Source of the DNA: Streptomyces camelliae
GTDB taxonomy: Bacteria > Actinomycetota > Actinomycetes > Streptomycetales > Streptomycetaceae
Direction of reading: 5' to 3'
Assembly: GCF_027625935.1 (NCBI RefSeq)
Contig: NZ_CP115300.1
Location: forward strand, 1,674,001-1,738,000
Length of the DNA: 64,000 nucleotides
The position numbers and the translations under genes were made by a program. The notes under the pieces are model-generated. The model had not been told where the DNA came from and ran no database searches. It saw nothing but the letters and a program-made list of their open reading frames with translations. Of the stretch, positions 52,790-61,469 are shown piece after piece. The number at the start of each line of letters is the position of its first letter. Position 1 is the first letter of the stretch.

Positions 52790-53476
52790 CTATCCCGCCG
52801 TGTCGAGCCCCGCCGCGTCGAACCCCGCCGAGTCGAGCGCTTCCCCCGTCGGGCCGGGCTCTCCGGCCGGTTCCACCGCGGCGCCCTGCCAGGACAGGAC
52901 TTTCCAGCCGTCGGCCGGGGAGCCCTCCAGGATGACGACGCCGGTGTTGTCCAGGAGGCGGGCGGCGACGAAGGCGGCGTCGACGTTGGCGGCACGGGCG
53001 GCGGTCCACACGCGGATCGCGGCGCCGTGGCTGACCATGGCGACGGTGCCGGCGCCGCTGGCCGCGGCCTCGGCGATCACGGCGTCGTAGCGGGCGAGGG
53101 CCTCGTCGCCGCTCTCGCCGCCGGGCACGCGCAGCGTGGTGTCCCCGGCCGCCCACGCGAACACCGTGCGCAGGTACTGCACGCCGCCCGGCGAGTCCCC
53201 GGGCAGCATCTCCAGGTCGCCGGCGGACAGCTCGCGGATGCCGGCGCGGACGATCGGCTCAAGGCCCCGGGCGGCGGCCAGCGGGGCGGCCGTCAGCTGG
53301 GTGCGCAGCAGTGTGGAGACGTAGAGGGCCTCGATGGCCTCGTCGGCGAGCGCCGCGGGCAGTGCGGCGGCCTGTACCTCGCCGAGCGGGGTCAGCCCCG
53401 GTCCGGGCACGGCGGTGTCCAGCAGGTGGTCCACGTTCGACGGGGTCTCACCGTGGCGGACGAGGAGCAGACGCAT
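52790..53476 (-). CDS. Histidine phosphatase (phosphoglycerate mutase-like)
   Basis: A 228-residue phosphatase. The catalytic RHG motif is at the very start (LLLVRHGETPSNVD). The second His is in VAMVSHGAAIRVW near 145, with Glu in ESGDEALARYD. The last 30 residues are a small repeat (DSAGFDAAGLDTAG) from a 12-15-bp tandem repeat at 52795-52840. GAAGGGAG precedes the ATG. It is divergent from a methyltransferase. Substrate unknown. Confidence 0.9.
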   Translation of the reverse strand: MRLLLVRHGETPSNVDHLLDTAVPGPGLTPLGEVQAAALPAALADEAIEALYVSTLLRTQLTAAPLAAARGLEPIVRAGIRELSAGDLEMLPGDSPGGVQYLRTVFAWAAGDTTLRVPGGESGDEALARYDAVIAEAAASGAGTVAMVSHGAAIRVWTAARAANVDAAFVAARLLDNTGVVILEGSPADGWKVLSWQGAAVEPAGEPGPTGEALDSAGFDAAGLDTAG

Positions 53477-53585
53477 GCGGGGTTCTCCCTTCACGCCGGT
53501 CGGGCGCCCGGCGCGCGCACCCACCGGAAAGCGGGCCCTTGCAGGGTAACCACACCTGTCGGCATGCCCGGCCGGCAAAGGTTTC

Positions 53586-53598
53586 TGACGTGGCGTCA
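53586..53598. promoter_or_regulatory. TGACG/CGTCA dyad between divergent genes
   Basis: TGACGTGGCGTCA has perfect 5-base arms around TGG. It sits in the 212-bp gap between the histidine phosphatase and methyltransferase genes, about 90 bp before the latter, beside an AT-rich promoter-like patch (CATTATGCAAAACG). Confidence 0.45.
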
Positions 53599-53688
53599 GT
53601 CCATTATGCAAAACGACGGTCTCAACATTCGGCAAGCGCGCGTACGGTGATGCGTACACCGCCGGAACCAGAGGTGAAGGGGAACACC

Positions 53689-54513
53689 ATGCCGAAAGCG
53701 CAGGAGACCGCCGTCTACACGCACGGGCACCACGAGTCGGTGCTGCGTTCGCACACCTGGCGGACCGCCGCCAACTCCGCGGCCTATCTGCTCGGTTCGC
53801 TGAAGCCGCACATGAAGATCCTGGACATCGGCTGCGGCCCCGGCACCATCACCGCCGACCTCGCGGAACTGGTCCCCGACGGCCATGTCACCGGCGTAGA
53901 CGCGGCGCCCGGCATCCTGGAGCAGGCCCGGGCCACCGCCGCCGGGCGCGGACTGGCCAACGTGGACTTCGCGGTCGCCGACGTCCACGCCCTGGACTAT
54001 CCGGACGACACCTTCTGCGTGGTCCACGCCCACCAGGTGCTCCAGCACGTCGGCGACCCGGTGCAGGCGCTGCGCGAGATGCGGCGCGTGACGAAGCCGG
54101 GCGGGTACATCGCCGTACGCGACGCGGACTACGCGGCGATGACCTGGTACCCGGTGGTGCCCGGCCTGGACGACTGGCTGGACCTGTACGAGCGGGTGGC
54201 CCGCGCCAACGGCGGCGAGCCGGACGCCGGGCGCCGGCTGAAGGCCTGGGCGCTGGCCGCCGGGCTGACCGACATCACCGCCACCACCGGCACCTGGACG
54301 TTCGCCACGGCCGAGGAGCGGGCCTGGTGGAGCGGCCTGTGGGCGGACCGCACCCTGGCCTCGGCCTACGCCGACCGGGCCACGCAGGGCGGGCACGCGA
54401 CCGAGGAGCAGCTGCGGGCGGTGTCCGAGGCGTGGCGGGAGTGGGGCCGGCGGGAGGACGGCTGGTTCGCCGTGCTGCACGGGGAGATCCTGTGCCGCAA
54501 GGAGCGTGACTGA
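53689..54513 (+). CDS. SAM-dependent methyltransferase (UbiE/COQ5-like)
   Basis: A 274-residue class I methyltransferase. MKILDIGCGPGTITADLA (about residue 42) binds SAM, GVDAAPGILEQAR follows, and the HQVLQHVGDPVQALREMRRV and KPGGYIAVRDADY blocks are typical of the small-molecule C-methyltransferase group. ATG at 53689 has GAGGTGAAGGGG upstream. It stands alone, so the methyl acceptor cannot be inferred. Confidence 0.88.
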   Translation: MPKAQETAVYTHGHHESVLRSHTWRTAANSAAYLLGSLKPHMKILDIGCGPGTITADLAELVPDGHVTGVDAAPGILEQARATAAGRGLANVDFAVADVHALDYPDDTFCVVHAHQVLQHVGDPVQALREMRRVTKPGGYIAVRDADYAAMTWYPVVPGLDDWLDLYERVARANGGEPDAGRRLKAWALAAGLTDITATTGTWTFATAEERAWWSGLWADRTLASAYADRATQGGHATEEQLRAVSEAWREWGRREDGWFAVLHGEILCRKERD

Positions 54514-54533
54514 CAGGAGCCGGCAGGCCTGCG

Positions 54534-55220
54534 TCAGCGGGGTTCCTCGCCCGTGAAGGAGTACGCGGCCCAGGGGCCGGTGAGCTCCACCCGGACTCCC
54601 GGCTCCTCGGGTGTGCGGTCGATCAGTTCCACGAACTCCTCGCAGGCGGCTCGGGGCACCAGGTAGGCGGCGTCGAGCACGTTCCGGACCGCCGGGCCGG
54701 ACACCGGGCAGGTCTGCGGGGCATGGATGCGGCAGTCCTCCGCCCGTCCGGCCAGGCGCTCGTGCAGGGAGCGGGCGAACGCCTCGCCGGGTGTGGCGAC
54801 GGCTCCGGGTGCGGCGGCGGGCGCGGGCTCCGTGTACACCTTCACGCCCCACTCCACCCGGCCCTCCAGCCGGTCCAGGACGCGCCGGAAGGCGTCCCCG
54901 TGCATCTCCAGCATCGTGCGCACCATGCTGTCGTCCTCGCAGACGGTCGCGAGCCGCAGCGGCAGCGGCGTGGTGACCGTGGTCAGCGCGGCGATCACAC
55001 CCTGGTGCGCACGGGCCGTGGCGGCGAACCACACCGGATCCTGGAGGTGCGCCTGCAGTGCCTCCTCGCCGAAGTCGGCCGCCGGGACCGTACTGACGAC
55101 CGCGACCAGATCGCGGTGGCGCAGCAGGCCCGGCGGCACGCCCGCGACGCCCGTCAGCTGGGCCTGCAGGGGCGTGCCGAAGGGGCGGCAGACCGCGTAG
55201 ACGTAGCGCAGCCCGGACAT
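54534..55220 (-). CDS. GvpL/GvpF family gas-vesicle protein, orphan
   Basis: A 228-residue GvpL/F-like protein. The family layout is visible: an N-terminal barrel half starting YVYAVCRPFGTPL, the central LPLRLATVCEDD, VEWGVKVYTEP, and the C-terminal NVLDAAYLVPRAACEEFVELI. In gas-vesicle makers GvpL/F are minor shell-assembly proteins. No gvpA, gvpN or other gvp gene is nearby, so it cannot build vesicles from here alone. Upstream lies a triple palindromic repeat that probably controls it. Confidence 0.88.
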   Translation of the reverse strand: MSGLRYVYAVCRPFGTPLQAQLTGVAGVPPGLLRHRDLVAVVSTVPAADFGEEALQAHLQDPVWFAATARAHQGVIAALTTVTTPLPLRLATVCEDDSMVRTMLEMHGDAFRRVLDRLEGRVEWGVKVYTEPAPAAAPGAVATPGEAFARSLHERLAGRAEDCRIHAPQTCPVSGPAVRNVLDAAYLVPRAACEEFVELIDRTPEEPGVRVELTGPWAAYSFTGEEPR

Positions 55221-55289
55221 GGCGCCTCCTTCCGCCGCGACCTCGTACCCGCCCCCTGCCGTTCTCCTCGCTCCGTACAGTGTTCCTCG

Positions 55290-55376
55290 CCGCCGTCGTA
55301 CGGCGGAACTGTCCGGCTCCGCCGTCGTACGACGGAATTGTCCAGCTCCGCCGTCGTACGGCGGAACTGTCCAGCA
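55290..55376. promoter_or_regulatory. Three palindromes at exact 29-bp spacing upstream of gvpL/F
   Basis: CCGCCGTCGTACGGCGG at 55290-55306 and 55348-55364, with CCGCCGTCGTACGACGG between them at 55319-55335, each followed by AACTGTCC or AATTGTCC. Starts are 29 bp apart, close to three helical turns, so all three face the same side of DNA. The block lies 70-156 bp before the minus-strand gvpL/F start. A cooperative operator is likely; simple tandem duplication is the alternative. Confidence 0.7.
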
Positions 55377-55418
55377 CCAGCCTGACCCGGCGGCCGCGTC
55401 CGCGCCACAGATCGCCGC

Positions 55419-57269
55419 TCAGCGTGCGCCCGTCGTCTCCTCCACCAGCAGTCTGGCGGCCTGGACGATGCCCACGGCGTCGATGCCGGCCGCGTGCAGT
55501 TGCTGGTCGGGGGCGGCCGAGCCCGGCATGGTGCGGACCGCGAGCCGGACCAGCCGGGGCACCGGGCGGCCGTCGGCGAAGACCTCCGCGACGGCGTCGC
55601 CGAGGCCGCCCTCGGGATGGTGGTCCTCGACGGTGATCAGGCAGCCGGTCTCCTCGGCGGCCCGGCGCAGGGTCCCGGCGTCCACCGGCTTGACCGAGTA
55701 CAGGTCGATCACGCGCACCCGGATGCCGTCCTCGGCGAGCCGGTCGGCCGCCGCCAGCGCCTCCGGCACGGTCACCCCGGCCGCGACGATCGTCAGCCGG
55801 TCCTCCTCACCGGACCGCAGTGTCCTGCTGCCGCCGACCGGGAACTCCTCGCCGGGGCCGTAGAGCACCGGGGTCGCGCCGCGCGAGGTGCGCAGATAGC
55901 GGATGCCGTCGAGGCCGGCCATGGCCGCGACCAGGTGGGCGGTCTGGTTGGCGTCGCACGGGTACAGCACGGTCGAACCGTGCACGGCGCGGAACATCGC
56001 CAGGTCCTCCAGGCCCATCTGGGAGGGCCCGTCCTGCCCGATCGCGACACCGGCGTGCGAGCCGACCAGATTGATCCCGGAGCCGCTGACGGACGCCATG
56101 CGCACGAAGTCGTGGGCGCGGGTGAAGAACGCGGCGAACGTCGAGGCGTACGGCAGCCAGCCGCGCGTGGCCAGGCCGACGCAGGCGGCGACGAGCTGCT
56201 GCTCGGCGATGTAGCACTCGAAGAACCGCTCGGGGTGGGCCTTGGCGAACTCCTCGGTGCGGGTGGAGTCGCCGACCTCGCCGTCGAGGGCGACGACATC
56301 GCCGCGGGCGGTGCCGAGCGCGGCGAGGGCCGCGCCGAAGGCGTCCCGCGTCGCGACCTTGTCGCCCTCGTCGTAGCGCGGAAGCTGGAGCACCTCGGTG
56401 GTCAGGTCGCGCAGCGCGGCGGCGGCCTGCGGCTCGCCGACCCGGACGCGCAGGTCACGCGGGCCGCCGAGTTCGGCGACGGCCTGGTCGGCGTCCGGCA
56501 GCGGTTTGCCGTGGAGCCCCTCACGGTCCTCCACGGCGGCCACGCCCTTGCCCTTGAGGGTGCGGGCGAGGATCACCACAGGCTGCCCGGTGGTGGACAG
56601 GGCCTCCCCGTAGGCCCGGTCGATCGCGTCGACGTCGTGGCCGTCGGTCTCGACGGTGTGCCAGCCGAAGGCCTGGAAGCGGCGGGCGTAGGCGTCCAGG
56701 TCGTGGCCGTGCCGGGTGGGGCCGCGCTGGCCGAGCCGGTTGACGTCCACGATCGTGATCAGGTTGTCCAGCCGCTCGTACCCGGCGTGCTCGGCGGCCT
56801 CCCACACCGAGCCCTCGGCCAGCTCGCTGTCGCCGCACAGCACCCACACCCGGTAGCCGGTCCGCTCCAGCCGCTTGCCCGACAGGGCGATGCCGACCCC
56901 TACGGGCAGGCCCTGACCGAGGGATCCGGTGGCCGTCTCCACCCAGGGCAGCCGCCGGGGCGTGGGGTGCCCCTCCAGCCGGCTGCCGAGCCCCCGGAAG
57001 GTGAGCAGTTCGCCGTCCTCGATCGCGCCGGCCGCCTTGTACGCGGCGTACAGCAGGGGCGAGGCGTGGCCCTTGGACAGCACGAATCGGTCGTTGGCGG
57101 GGTGCTCGGGGCGTTCGAAGTCGTAGCGCAGGTGATGCGCCAGCAGGACGGCCATCAGGTCGGCCGCGGACATCGAGGAGGTGGGGTGCCCGGAGCCCGC
57201 GGCGGCGGAGGCGCGCACGCTGTCCACCCTCAACTGCTGGCCCAGTTCGGTGAGTTCGGCGGTGTTCAT
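55419..57269 (-). CDS. tkt: Transketolase (short, single-chain type)
   Basis: Thiamine-diphosphate enzyme of the pentose phosphate pathway. 616 residues, shorter than the E. coli type and like the actinobacterial/animal-type chain. Motifs: AAGSGHPTSSMSAADLM at the start and GDSELAEGSVWEAAEHAG for thiamine/metal binding near residue 146. The pyrimidine-domain Glu lies in ECYIAEQQLVAACVGLA near 335, with DGPSQMGLEDLAMFR after it. It lies alone, without tal or zwf, so it is probably a secondary transketolase. A dihydroxyacetone synthase-like role cannot be excluded. Confidence 0.92.
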   Translation of the reverse strand: MNTAELTELGQQLRVDSVRASAAAGSGHPTSSMSAADLMAVLLAHHLRYDFERPEHPANDRFVLSKGHASPLLYAAYKAAGAIEDGELLTFRGLGSRLEGHPTPRRLPWVETATGSLGQGLPVGVGIALSGKRLERTGYRVWVLCGDSELAEGSVWEAAEHAGYERLDNLITIVDVNRLGQRGPTRHGHDLDAYARRFQAFGWHTVETDGHDVDAIDRAYGEALSTTGQPVVILARTLKGKGVAAVEDREGLHGKPLPDADQAVAELGGPRDLRVRVGEPQAAAALRDLTTEVLQLPRYDEGDKVATRDAFGAALAALGTARGDVVALDGEVGDSTRTEEFAKAHPERFFECYIAEQQLVAACVGLATRGWLPYASTFAAFFTRAHDFVRMASVSGSGINLVGSHAGVAIGQDGPSQMGLEDLAMFRAVHGSTVLYPCDANQTAHLVAAMAGLDGIRYLRTSRGATPVLYGPGEEFPVGGSRTLRSGEEDRLTIVAAGVTVPEALAAADRLAEDGIRVRVIDLYSVKPVDAGTLRRAAEETGCLITVEDHHPEGGLGDAVAEVFADGRPVPRLVRLAVRTMPGSAAPDQQLHAAGIDAVGIVQAARLLVEETTGAR

Positions 57270-57419
57270 GTTTCTCCACGGCTGTCGGTGCGGGTCGGCT
57301 CACGGGAGGCTTTCCGTGTAACCGGCGCCGGAGCACGTAAACCTCCGGCGGGTCACCCGAACGGCATGTCACGCGGGCGGCCTCGTGCCACCCGGGACGC
57401 CCCAACTAGGCTCAAGGCC

Positions 57420-57770
57420 ATGGAGTTTCTGGGCGCCTCCCTGCGCATCTGCGTCGACGACCTCGAAGCCGCGGTCCCGTTCTACGAGCGGCTGGCGGGC
57501 GGCAGAGCCCTACGGTTCGAGCGAGGTGGGGTGCAGGTCGCCGCGATCGGCTCGTTTCTGCTGATGAGCGGCCCGGAGGCGGAGCTGGAGATCCTGCGGA
57601 AGGTGACGGCGACGATCGCCGTGCAGGACGTCGAGGAGGCGCACCAGGTGCTGACCGGCCTCGGCGCCCGGATCCTCGCCGGGCCGGTGCCGACGCCGGC
57701 CGGCCGCAATCTGCTGGCGATGCATCCGGACGGCGCCGTCTTCGAGTACGTGGACCAGCAGCGGTCCTGA
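57420..57770 (+). CDS. VOC (glyoxalase/bleomycin-resistance) family protein
   Basis: A 116-residue protein with the paired beta-alpha-beta-beta-beta fold of VOC proteins. The start FLGASLRICVDDLEAAVPFY and the end MHPDGAVFEYVDQ are typical, the latter with the Glu that often binds metal. The ATG at 57420 gives a full-length product. Members are small metalloenzymes or ligand binders; function here is unknown. It is divergent from the transketolase and convergent with DUF5107. Confidence 0.85.
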   Translation: MEFLGASLRICVDDLEAAVPFYERLAGGRALRFERGGVQVAAIGSFLLMSGPEAELEILRKVTATIAVQDVEEAHQVLTGLGARILAGPVPTPAGRNLLAMHPDGAVFEYVDQQRS

Positions 57771-57781
57771 GCCGCCCCCGC

Positions 57782-59764
57782 TCAGGGCTGCTCCGGCCGC
57801 ATCCGGAAGTCGTGGCGGGCGGGCAGCGGCTCGTCGGTGAGCCGGGCCCACAGCCGGCCGATCACCTCCTCACCCTCCCGCAGGTCGGCGACCTCGAAAC
57901 CCGCGTCGAGGACGGCCCGCGCCGCGTCGGGCCGGCCCTCGGCGAGCAGCAGCTCGGCGTCGAGGAGCCGGAAGCGGCCGCGCTCGCGCACGGCGGGCAG
58001 CAGACGGTCCCATACGGCGCGGGCGTCCGCCGTGCGCCGTACCCGCAGCAGGGCCTGAAGGGTCTCGCGGCCGAGCGCGGCCTGGGCGGCGGTCCAGTCG
58101 GCGCCGTCGTCGCGCCGCTCCCGGCACAGGTCGTCGAAGGCGTCGGCGTAGCGTTCGGCGGCCCGTTCGTGGTGGCCTGAGGTCTGGTCGGCGACGGCCA
58201 GGCAGCGCATCAACGGCCAGCGGGAGGGCGCCAGTTGGAGGCCGCGTTCCCAGCTGCGGACGGCCTGGGCGCGGTCGCCGGCGTGCCACTGGGCGATGCC
58301 GAGGTGGTACTCGGTGTGCGGGGTGGCGGGCGCGGTCTCCAGCATGTCCCGCCAGTGCGGCGCGACGAGGGTCTCGCCGGGCGGCCGTACCCGGCGCGGC
58401 TCGGGCAGCGAGCCGGTGCGCAGCAGCTCCCGCCAGGGTGCCTGGGCCGCGCCGAGGGTGGACTCGGGGAACGGGGTGCCGGGCAGTTTCCAGTCGGCGC
58501 GCAGCACCTCCAGGGCACCCCAGCCGGATCCGGTGGCCAGGGTTTCGCCGGGTTCGGTGTCGGCGCACGGCAGCCAGGCGGCGTAGGCCTGCTCGACCCG
58601 GGCGCGGGGCAGGGCCGCCTCCAGCCGGTCCTCGGCGTCCTGGACCACCTGGGCCCACTCCCCCGCGCCCGGCGCACCCGGCGCGTCGAGGGGACCGTAC
58701 GCCTCCAGCCAGGACACCTCGCTCTCCGCGTCCAGCCGGACGTGTTCGAGCTGGGTGCGGGCGAGGCCGGCCTGGATCTCGCAGTAGCCGCCGGTGCCGG
58801 GCTCGGTCAGCCACTCCTGCCAGCGCCGGCCGCCGGGCAGATGGCCCCACACGAAGAGCTTGCGGCCGCGCAGGGTGTCGGTGGAGGTCTGCGCCAGCCC
58901 GTGGCCGTCGGCGTCGACAGCGGCGATCCAGCGGCGCCGGCCGTCGGGGACGTCGTAGAAGTAGTCGGCGGCGTAAGGGCTGTTGAGGGGGTGGCTGCGG
59001 TCGACGCCGTCGTACGACGGGACGGGCACCCGGCGCAGTCGGCGCTCGTAGCCGAAATGCCAGGCCTGCTCGGCCGGGGCGAGGATCCGGCGCTCCTCGG
59101 GTACGGCGATGTTGGACCACCAGTAGGTGGGCACGGGCCGTTCGTGCGGGTTGCGGACGCGGACACCGGCGTAGAGGAAGTCGGAGCCGTCGGGCAGCCA
59201 CAGGTCGACCTGGAAGGGCAGGTCACGCAGCCGCTCCCACTCCCACAGGCGCAGCATCTGACCGCCGTCGGGAGCCGGGACGCGGGCCGCGTGCAGGGGG
59301 GCGCAGGACAGGATGGTGTGGCCGGTGGCGCCGATGTTCCACTCGATGCCGCCGGAGTACCAGGCGCCGTTGAGGGCGAAGCCGGCGGGCTGGAACACCG
59401 GGTTGCGGTACAGGAGTTCGCGTCCGGTGGGCAGGTGGAGCAGGGAGACGATCCGGCCGCCGAGGCCGGGCAGGACGGTGGCGCGCAGCCGGTCGTTCTC
59501 GATCACCAGGGCGTCGAGGGCGCGGGGTTCACGGGTTCTGCCGTAGCCGTCGCGGACCCGGACCGGGAGCAGGCTGTGCAGGCGCTCGTGACCGACCTGG
59601 CGGGCCATGTCCCGGGGCATGCCGATCGGCGTCTCCCCTGCTCGAACGGAGTTGAGAGCTTGGGGAAGGTCGCGGTCGTCGAGGGGGTGCAGCGGGGGCA
59701 GCGGGTTGTCCGGGCCCAGCTGCGCGGCGGGCAGGGTCAGTACCTCACGTCGGATCCTCGTCAC
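57782..59764 (-). CDS. DUF5107 domain protein with C-terminal TPR-like region
   Basis: A 660-residue protein. The N-terminal half (about 20-350) matches DUF5107, a beta-rich domain related to aldose-epimerase/galactose-mutarotase folds, with VLPGLGGRIVSLLHLPTGREL and EWNIGATGHTIL. The C-terminal half (about 450-650) is helical with TPR-like pairs (YHLGIAQWHAGDRAQAVRSW). Such proteins are linked to carbohydrate metabolism, but the reaction is unknown. No signal peptide is visible, so it is cytoplasmic. Full length. Confidence 0.85.
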   Translation of the reverse strand: MTRIRREVLTLPAAQLGPDNPLPPLHPLDDRDLPQALNSVRAGETPIGMPRDMARQVGHERLHSLLPVRVRDGYGRTREPRALDALVIENDRLRATVLPGLGGRIVSLLHLPTGRELLYRNPVFQPAGFALNGAWYSGGIEWNIGATGHTILSCAPLHAARVPAPDGGQMLRLWEWERLRDLPFQVDLWLPDGSDFLYAGVRVRNPHERPVPTYWWSNIAVPEERRILAPAEQAWHFGYERRLRRVPVPSYDGVDRSHPLNSPYAADYFYDVPDGRRRWIAAVDADGHGLAQTSTDTLRGRKLFVWGHLPGGRRWQEWLTEPGTGGYCEIQAGLARTQLEHVRLDAESEVSWLEAYGPLDAPGAPGAGEWAQVVQDAEDRLEAALPRARVEQAYAAWLPCADTEPGETLATGSGWGALEVLRADWKLPGTPFPESTLGAAQAPWRELLRTGSLPEPRRVRPPGETLVAPHWRDMLETAPATPHTEYHLGIAQWHAGDRAQAVRSWERGLQLAPSRWPLMRCLAVADQTSGHHERAAERYADAFDDLCRERRDDGADWTAAQAALGRETLQALLRVRRTADARAVWDRLLPAVRERGRFRLLDAELLLAEGRPDAARAVLDAGFEVADLREGEEVIGRLWARLTDEPLPARHDFRMRPEQP

Positions 59765-59863
59765 GAGTCCCCATGGAACCCGGCGTGCGGTGAGTCGGCC
59801 AGGGGAGGTACGGGTCAGGATTGCGCAAAAGCCTCCACGCCCGCGTCCGCGAGCAGGGACCGG

Positions 59864-60415
59864 TCAGCCGGGGTTACGCATCTCCGCGGTCAGTGCCCAG
59901 CGCTCGTGGTCGCGCCAGGCGCCGTCGATGTAGATCATGGCGGGCGAGAAGCCCTCCAGGCGGAAGCCGCCGCCCCGGGCCAGCGCGACGGAGGCGGCGT
60001 TCTCGGGCTGGACGTTGATCTCCAGCCGGTGCAGGCCCAGCGGTCCGAAGGCGTACCCGACGACCAGGTCGAGGCCCTCGCGCATCAGGCCGCGGCCGGC
60101 GGCGTGCGCGAAGGCGCCGTAGCCGAGGGCGCCGCACTGGAAGCCGCCCCGGACGATGTTGTTGATGTTGATGAATCCGGCGATGGCCCCGCTGTCCTTC
60201 TCGCACACCAGGAAGCCGGCCTTGGTGGGGTCCTCGATCAGCCGGCCGGCGTAGGCGGCGTAGGCCTCGTCGGTGTCCGGCGGGAACAGCCACGGCCGGT
60301 GCAGGTCCTTGCTCTCGCGGGCACGGGCCGTGAACTCGGGACCGTCCTCGGGGGTGAAGTGGCGGATGGCCACGCGGGGGCCCTCGGCGAGCCAGTGGGG
60401 TGCGGTGTGCGGCAT
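59864..60415 (-). CDS. GNAT family N-acetyltransferase (RimJ/RimL type)
   Basis: A 183-residue acetyltransferase. GYGAFAHAAGRGLMREGLDL carries the Q/RxxGxG/A acetyl-CoA loop in a slightly altered form, and LHRLEINVQPENAASVALA is characteristic of the RimJ/RimL branch. ATG at 60415 is preferred over an upstream extension of low complexity. It probably acetylates the N-terminus of a ribosomal protein or a small amine. Stand-alone. Confidence 0.9.
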   Translation of the reverse strand: MPHTAPHWLAEGPRVAIRHFTPEDGPEFTARARESKDLHRPWLFPPDTDEAYAAYAGRLIEDPTKAGFLVCEKDSGAIAGFININNIVRGGFQCGALGYGAFAHAAGRGLMREGLDLVVGYAFGPLGLHRLEINVQPENAASVALARGGGFRLEGFSPAMIYIDGAWRDHERWALTAEMRNPG

Positions 60416-60518
60416 CCGGCCAGCGTACGACGTCACCGCCCGCGCCGTCCGCGGGATTCCGCCCGGACGGCGGGGGTGCACGGCCGGCACCCACCCCGGT
60501 CCGGGACGCCGGGGCGGG

Positions 60519-61469
60519 TCAGCGCAGGGCGGGCTCGTCCAGGGTCAACGTGCCGGAATCCGCGTCGAGTTCCGCGGGGACGCCGAAAGGAATGGTCAGG
60601 GCGCCGGCACAGTGGCCGAAACCGAACTCCTCCACCACCGGCACGCCGAGCCCGCCGAGCCGGTCGGCGAACATCGGCCGTATCGCGGCGTAGTCGCCAC
60701 AGCGCTCCCAGGAGCCGAGCAGGATCCCGCGCACGCCCTCCAGCCAGCCGGAGCGCAGGAGCTGGGTGAGGTAGCGGTCCAGCTGGTACGTCGTCTCGCC
60801 GACGTCCTCCAGGCAGAGCAGCCCACCGGCCGCCGAGGGGCGGGCGTGCGGGGTGCCGCGTTCGGTGGCGAGCAGGGCCAGACAGCCGCCGAGAGTGATG
60901 CCACGGGCGCGGCCGGGCACGAGGGCCGTGCCGCCGGAGGCGATGGTGCAGACGGTCTCCGGGGCGAAGAGGGTGGCCCGCAGATGGTCCTGTGCGCGGG
61001 CGTTCTTGATGAAGTCGACGCCGGCCGCCACCGGCCCGTACAGGGTGGCGAGGCCGAGGCGGGCGGCGAAGGCCTCGTGCAGGACGGTGATGTCGCTGAA
61101 GCCGACGAGGACCTTGGGCCCGGCCGCCCGCATCGCCTCCCAGTCGAGCAGGTCGACCATCCGCTGTACGCCGTATCCGCCGCGGGCGCACAGGACGGCG
61201 TCCACGGTGGGGTCGCACCAGGCGTTCTGGAGGTCGGCCGCGCGGTCGGCGTCGGCGCCGGCGAGGTAGCCGAACTCGCCGTGCCGGTCGAGGACATGGG
61301 GGGCGACGACCGGGTCGAGGTCCCAGCCGCGCAGCACGTCGAGCCCGGCCTGGAGCCGCTCCTCGGGCACCGGCCCGCTGGTGGCGACGACGGCGACGCG
61401 GGCGCCGGGGGCCAGCCGCTTCGGCCGGGTCAGTGCCTTCGCGTCCTTCGCGTCCTTCACGTCCTTCAC
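60519..61469 (-). CDS. S66 peptidase (LD-carboxypeptidase/MccF-like)
   Basis: A 316-residue serine peptidase. CARGGYGVQRMVDLLDWE and LVGFSDITVLHEAF carry the nucleophile region, LCLEDVGETTYQLDRYL the Glu, and FGFGHCAGALTIPFG the His. LdcA enzymes trim murein tetrapeptides; MccF enzymes cleave acyl-sulfamoyl adenylates such as microcin C. This could be either. GTG at 61469 overlaps the stop of the S9 peptidase (GTGA). The first residues are a 9-bp repeat (KDVKDAKDAK). Confidence 0.9.
   Translation of the reverse strand: MKDVKDAKDAKALTRPKRLAPGARVAVVATSGPVPEERLQAGLDVLRGWDLDPVVAPHVLDRHGEFGYLAGADADRAADLQNAWCDPTVDAVLCARGGYGVQRMVDLLDWEAMRAAGPKVLVGFSDITVLHEAFAARLGLATLYGPVAAGVDFIKNARAQDHLRATLFAPETVCTIASGGTALVPGRARGITLGGCLALLATERGTPHARPSAAGGLLCLEDVGETTYQLDRYLTQLLRSGWLEGVRGILLGSWERCGDYAAIRPMFADRLGGLGVPVVEEFGFGHCAGALTIPFGVPAELDADSGTLTLDEPALR
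61434..61469. repeat. 9-bp tandem repeat at the start of the S66 gene
   Basis: Four units of (G/C)(T)CCTTC(G/A)C encode KDA/KDV at the N-terminus. Frame-neutral length change is possible. Confidence 0.75.

Noticed and set aside
48928..52935. A plus-strand open frame of about 1335 codons across the exported protein, repeats and ABC-F gene
   Set aside because: It runs antisense through confirmed genes and low-complexity repeats; composition alone keeps it open.
55290..55376. Short CRISPR-like array
   Set aside because: The 29-bp periodic units repeat end to end with no unique spacers and there are no cas genes.
59004..59022. CGCCGTCGTACGACGGG in the DUF5107 gene as another operator
   Set aside because: A single copy encoding VPSYDGV inside a coding region, without the flanks of the gvpL/F array; probably coincidence.
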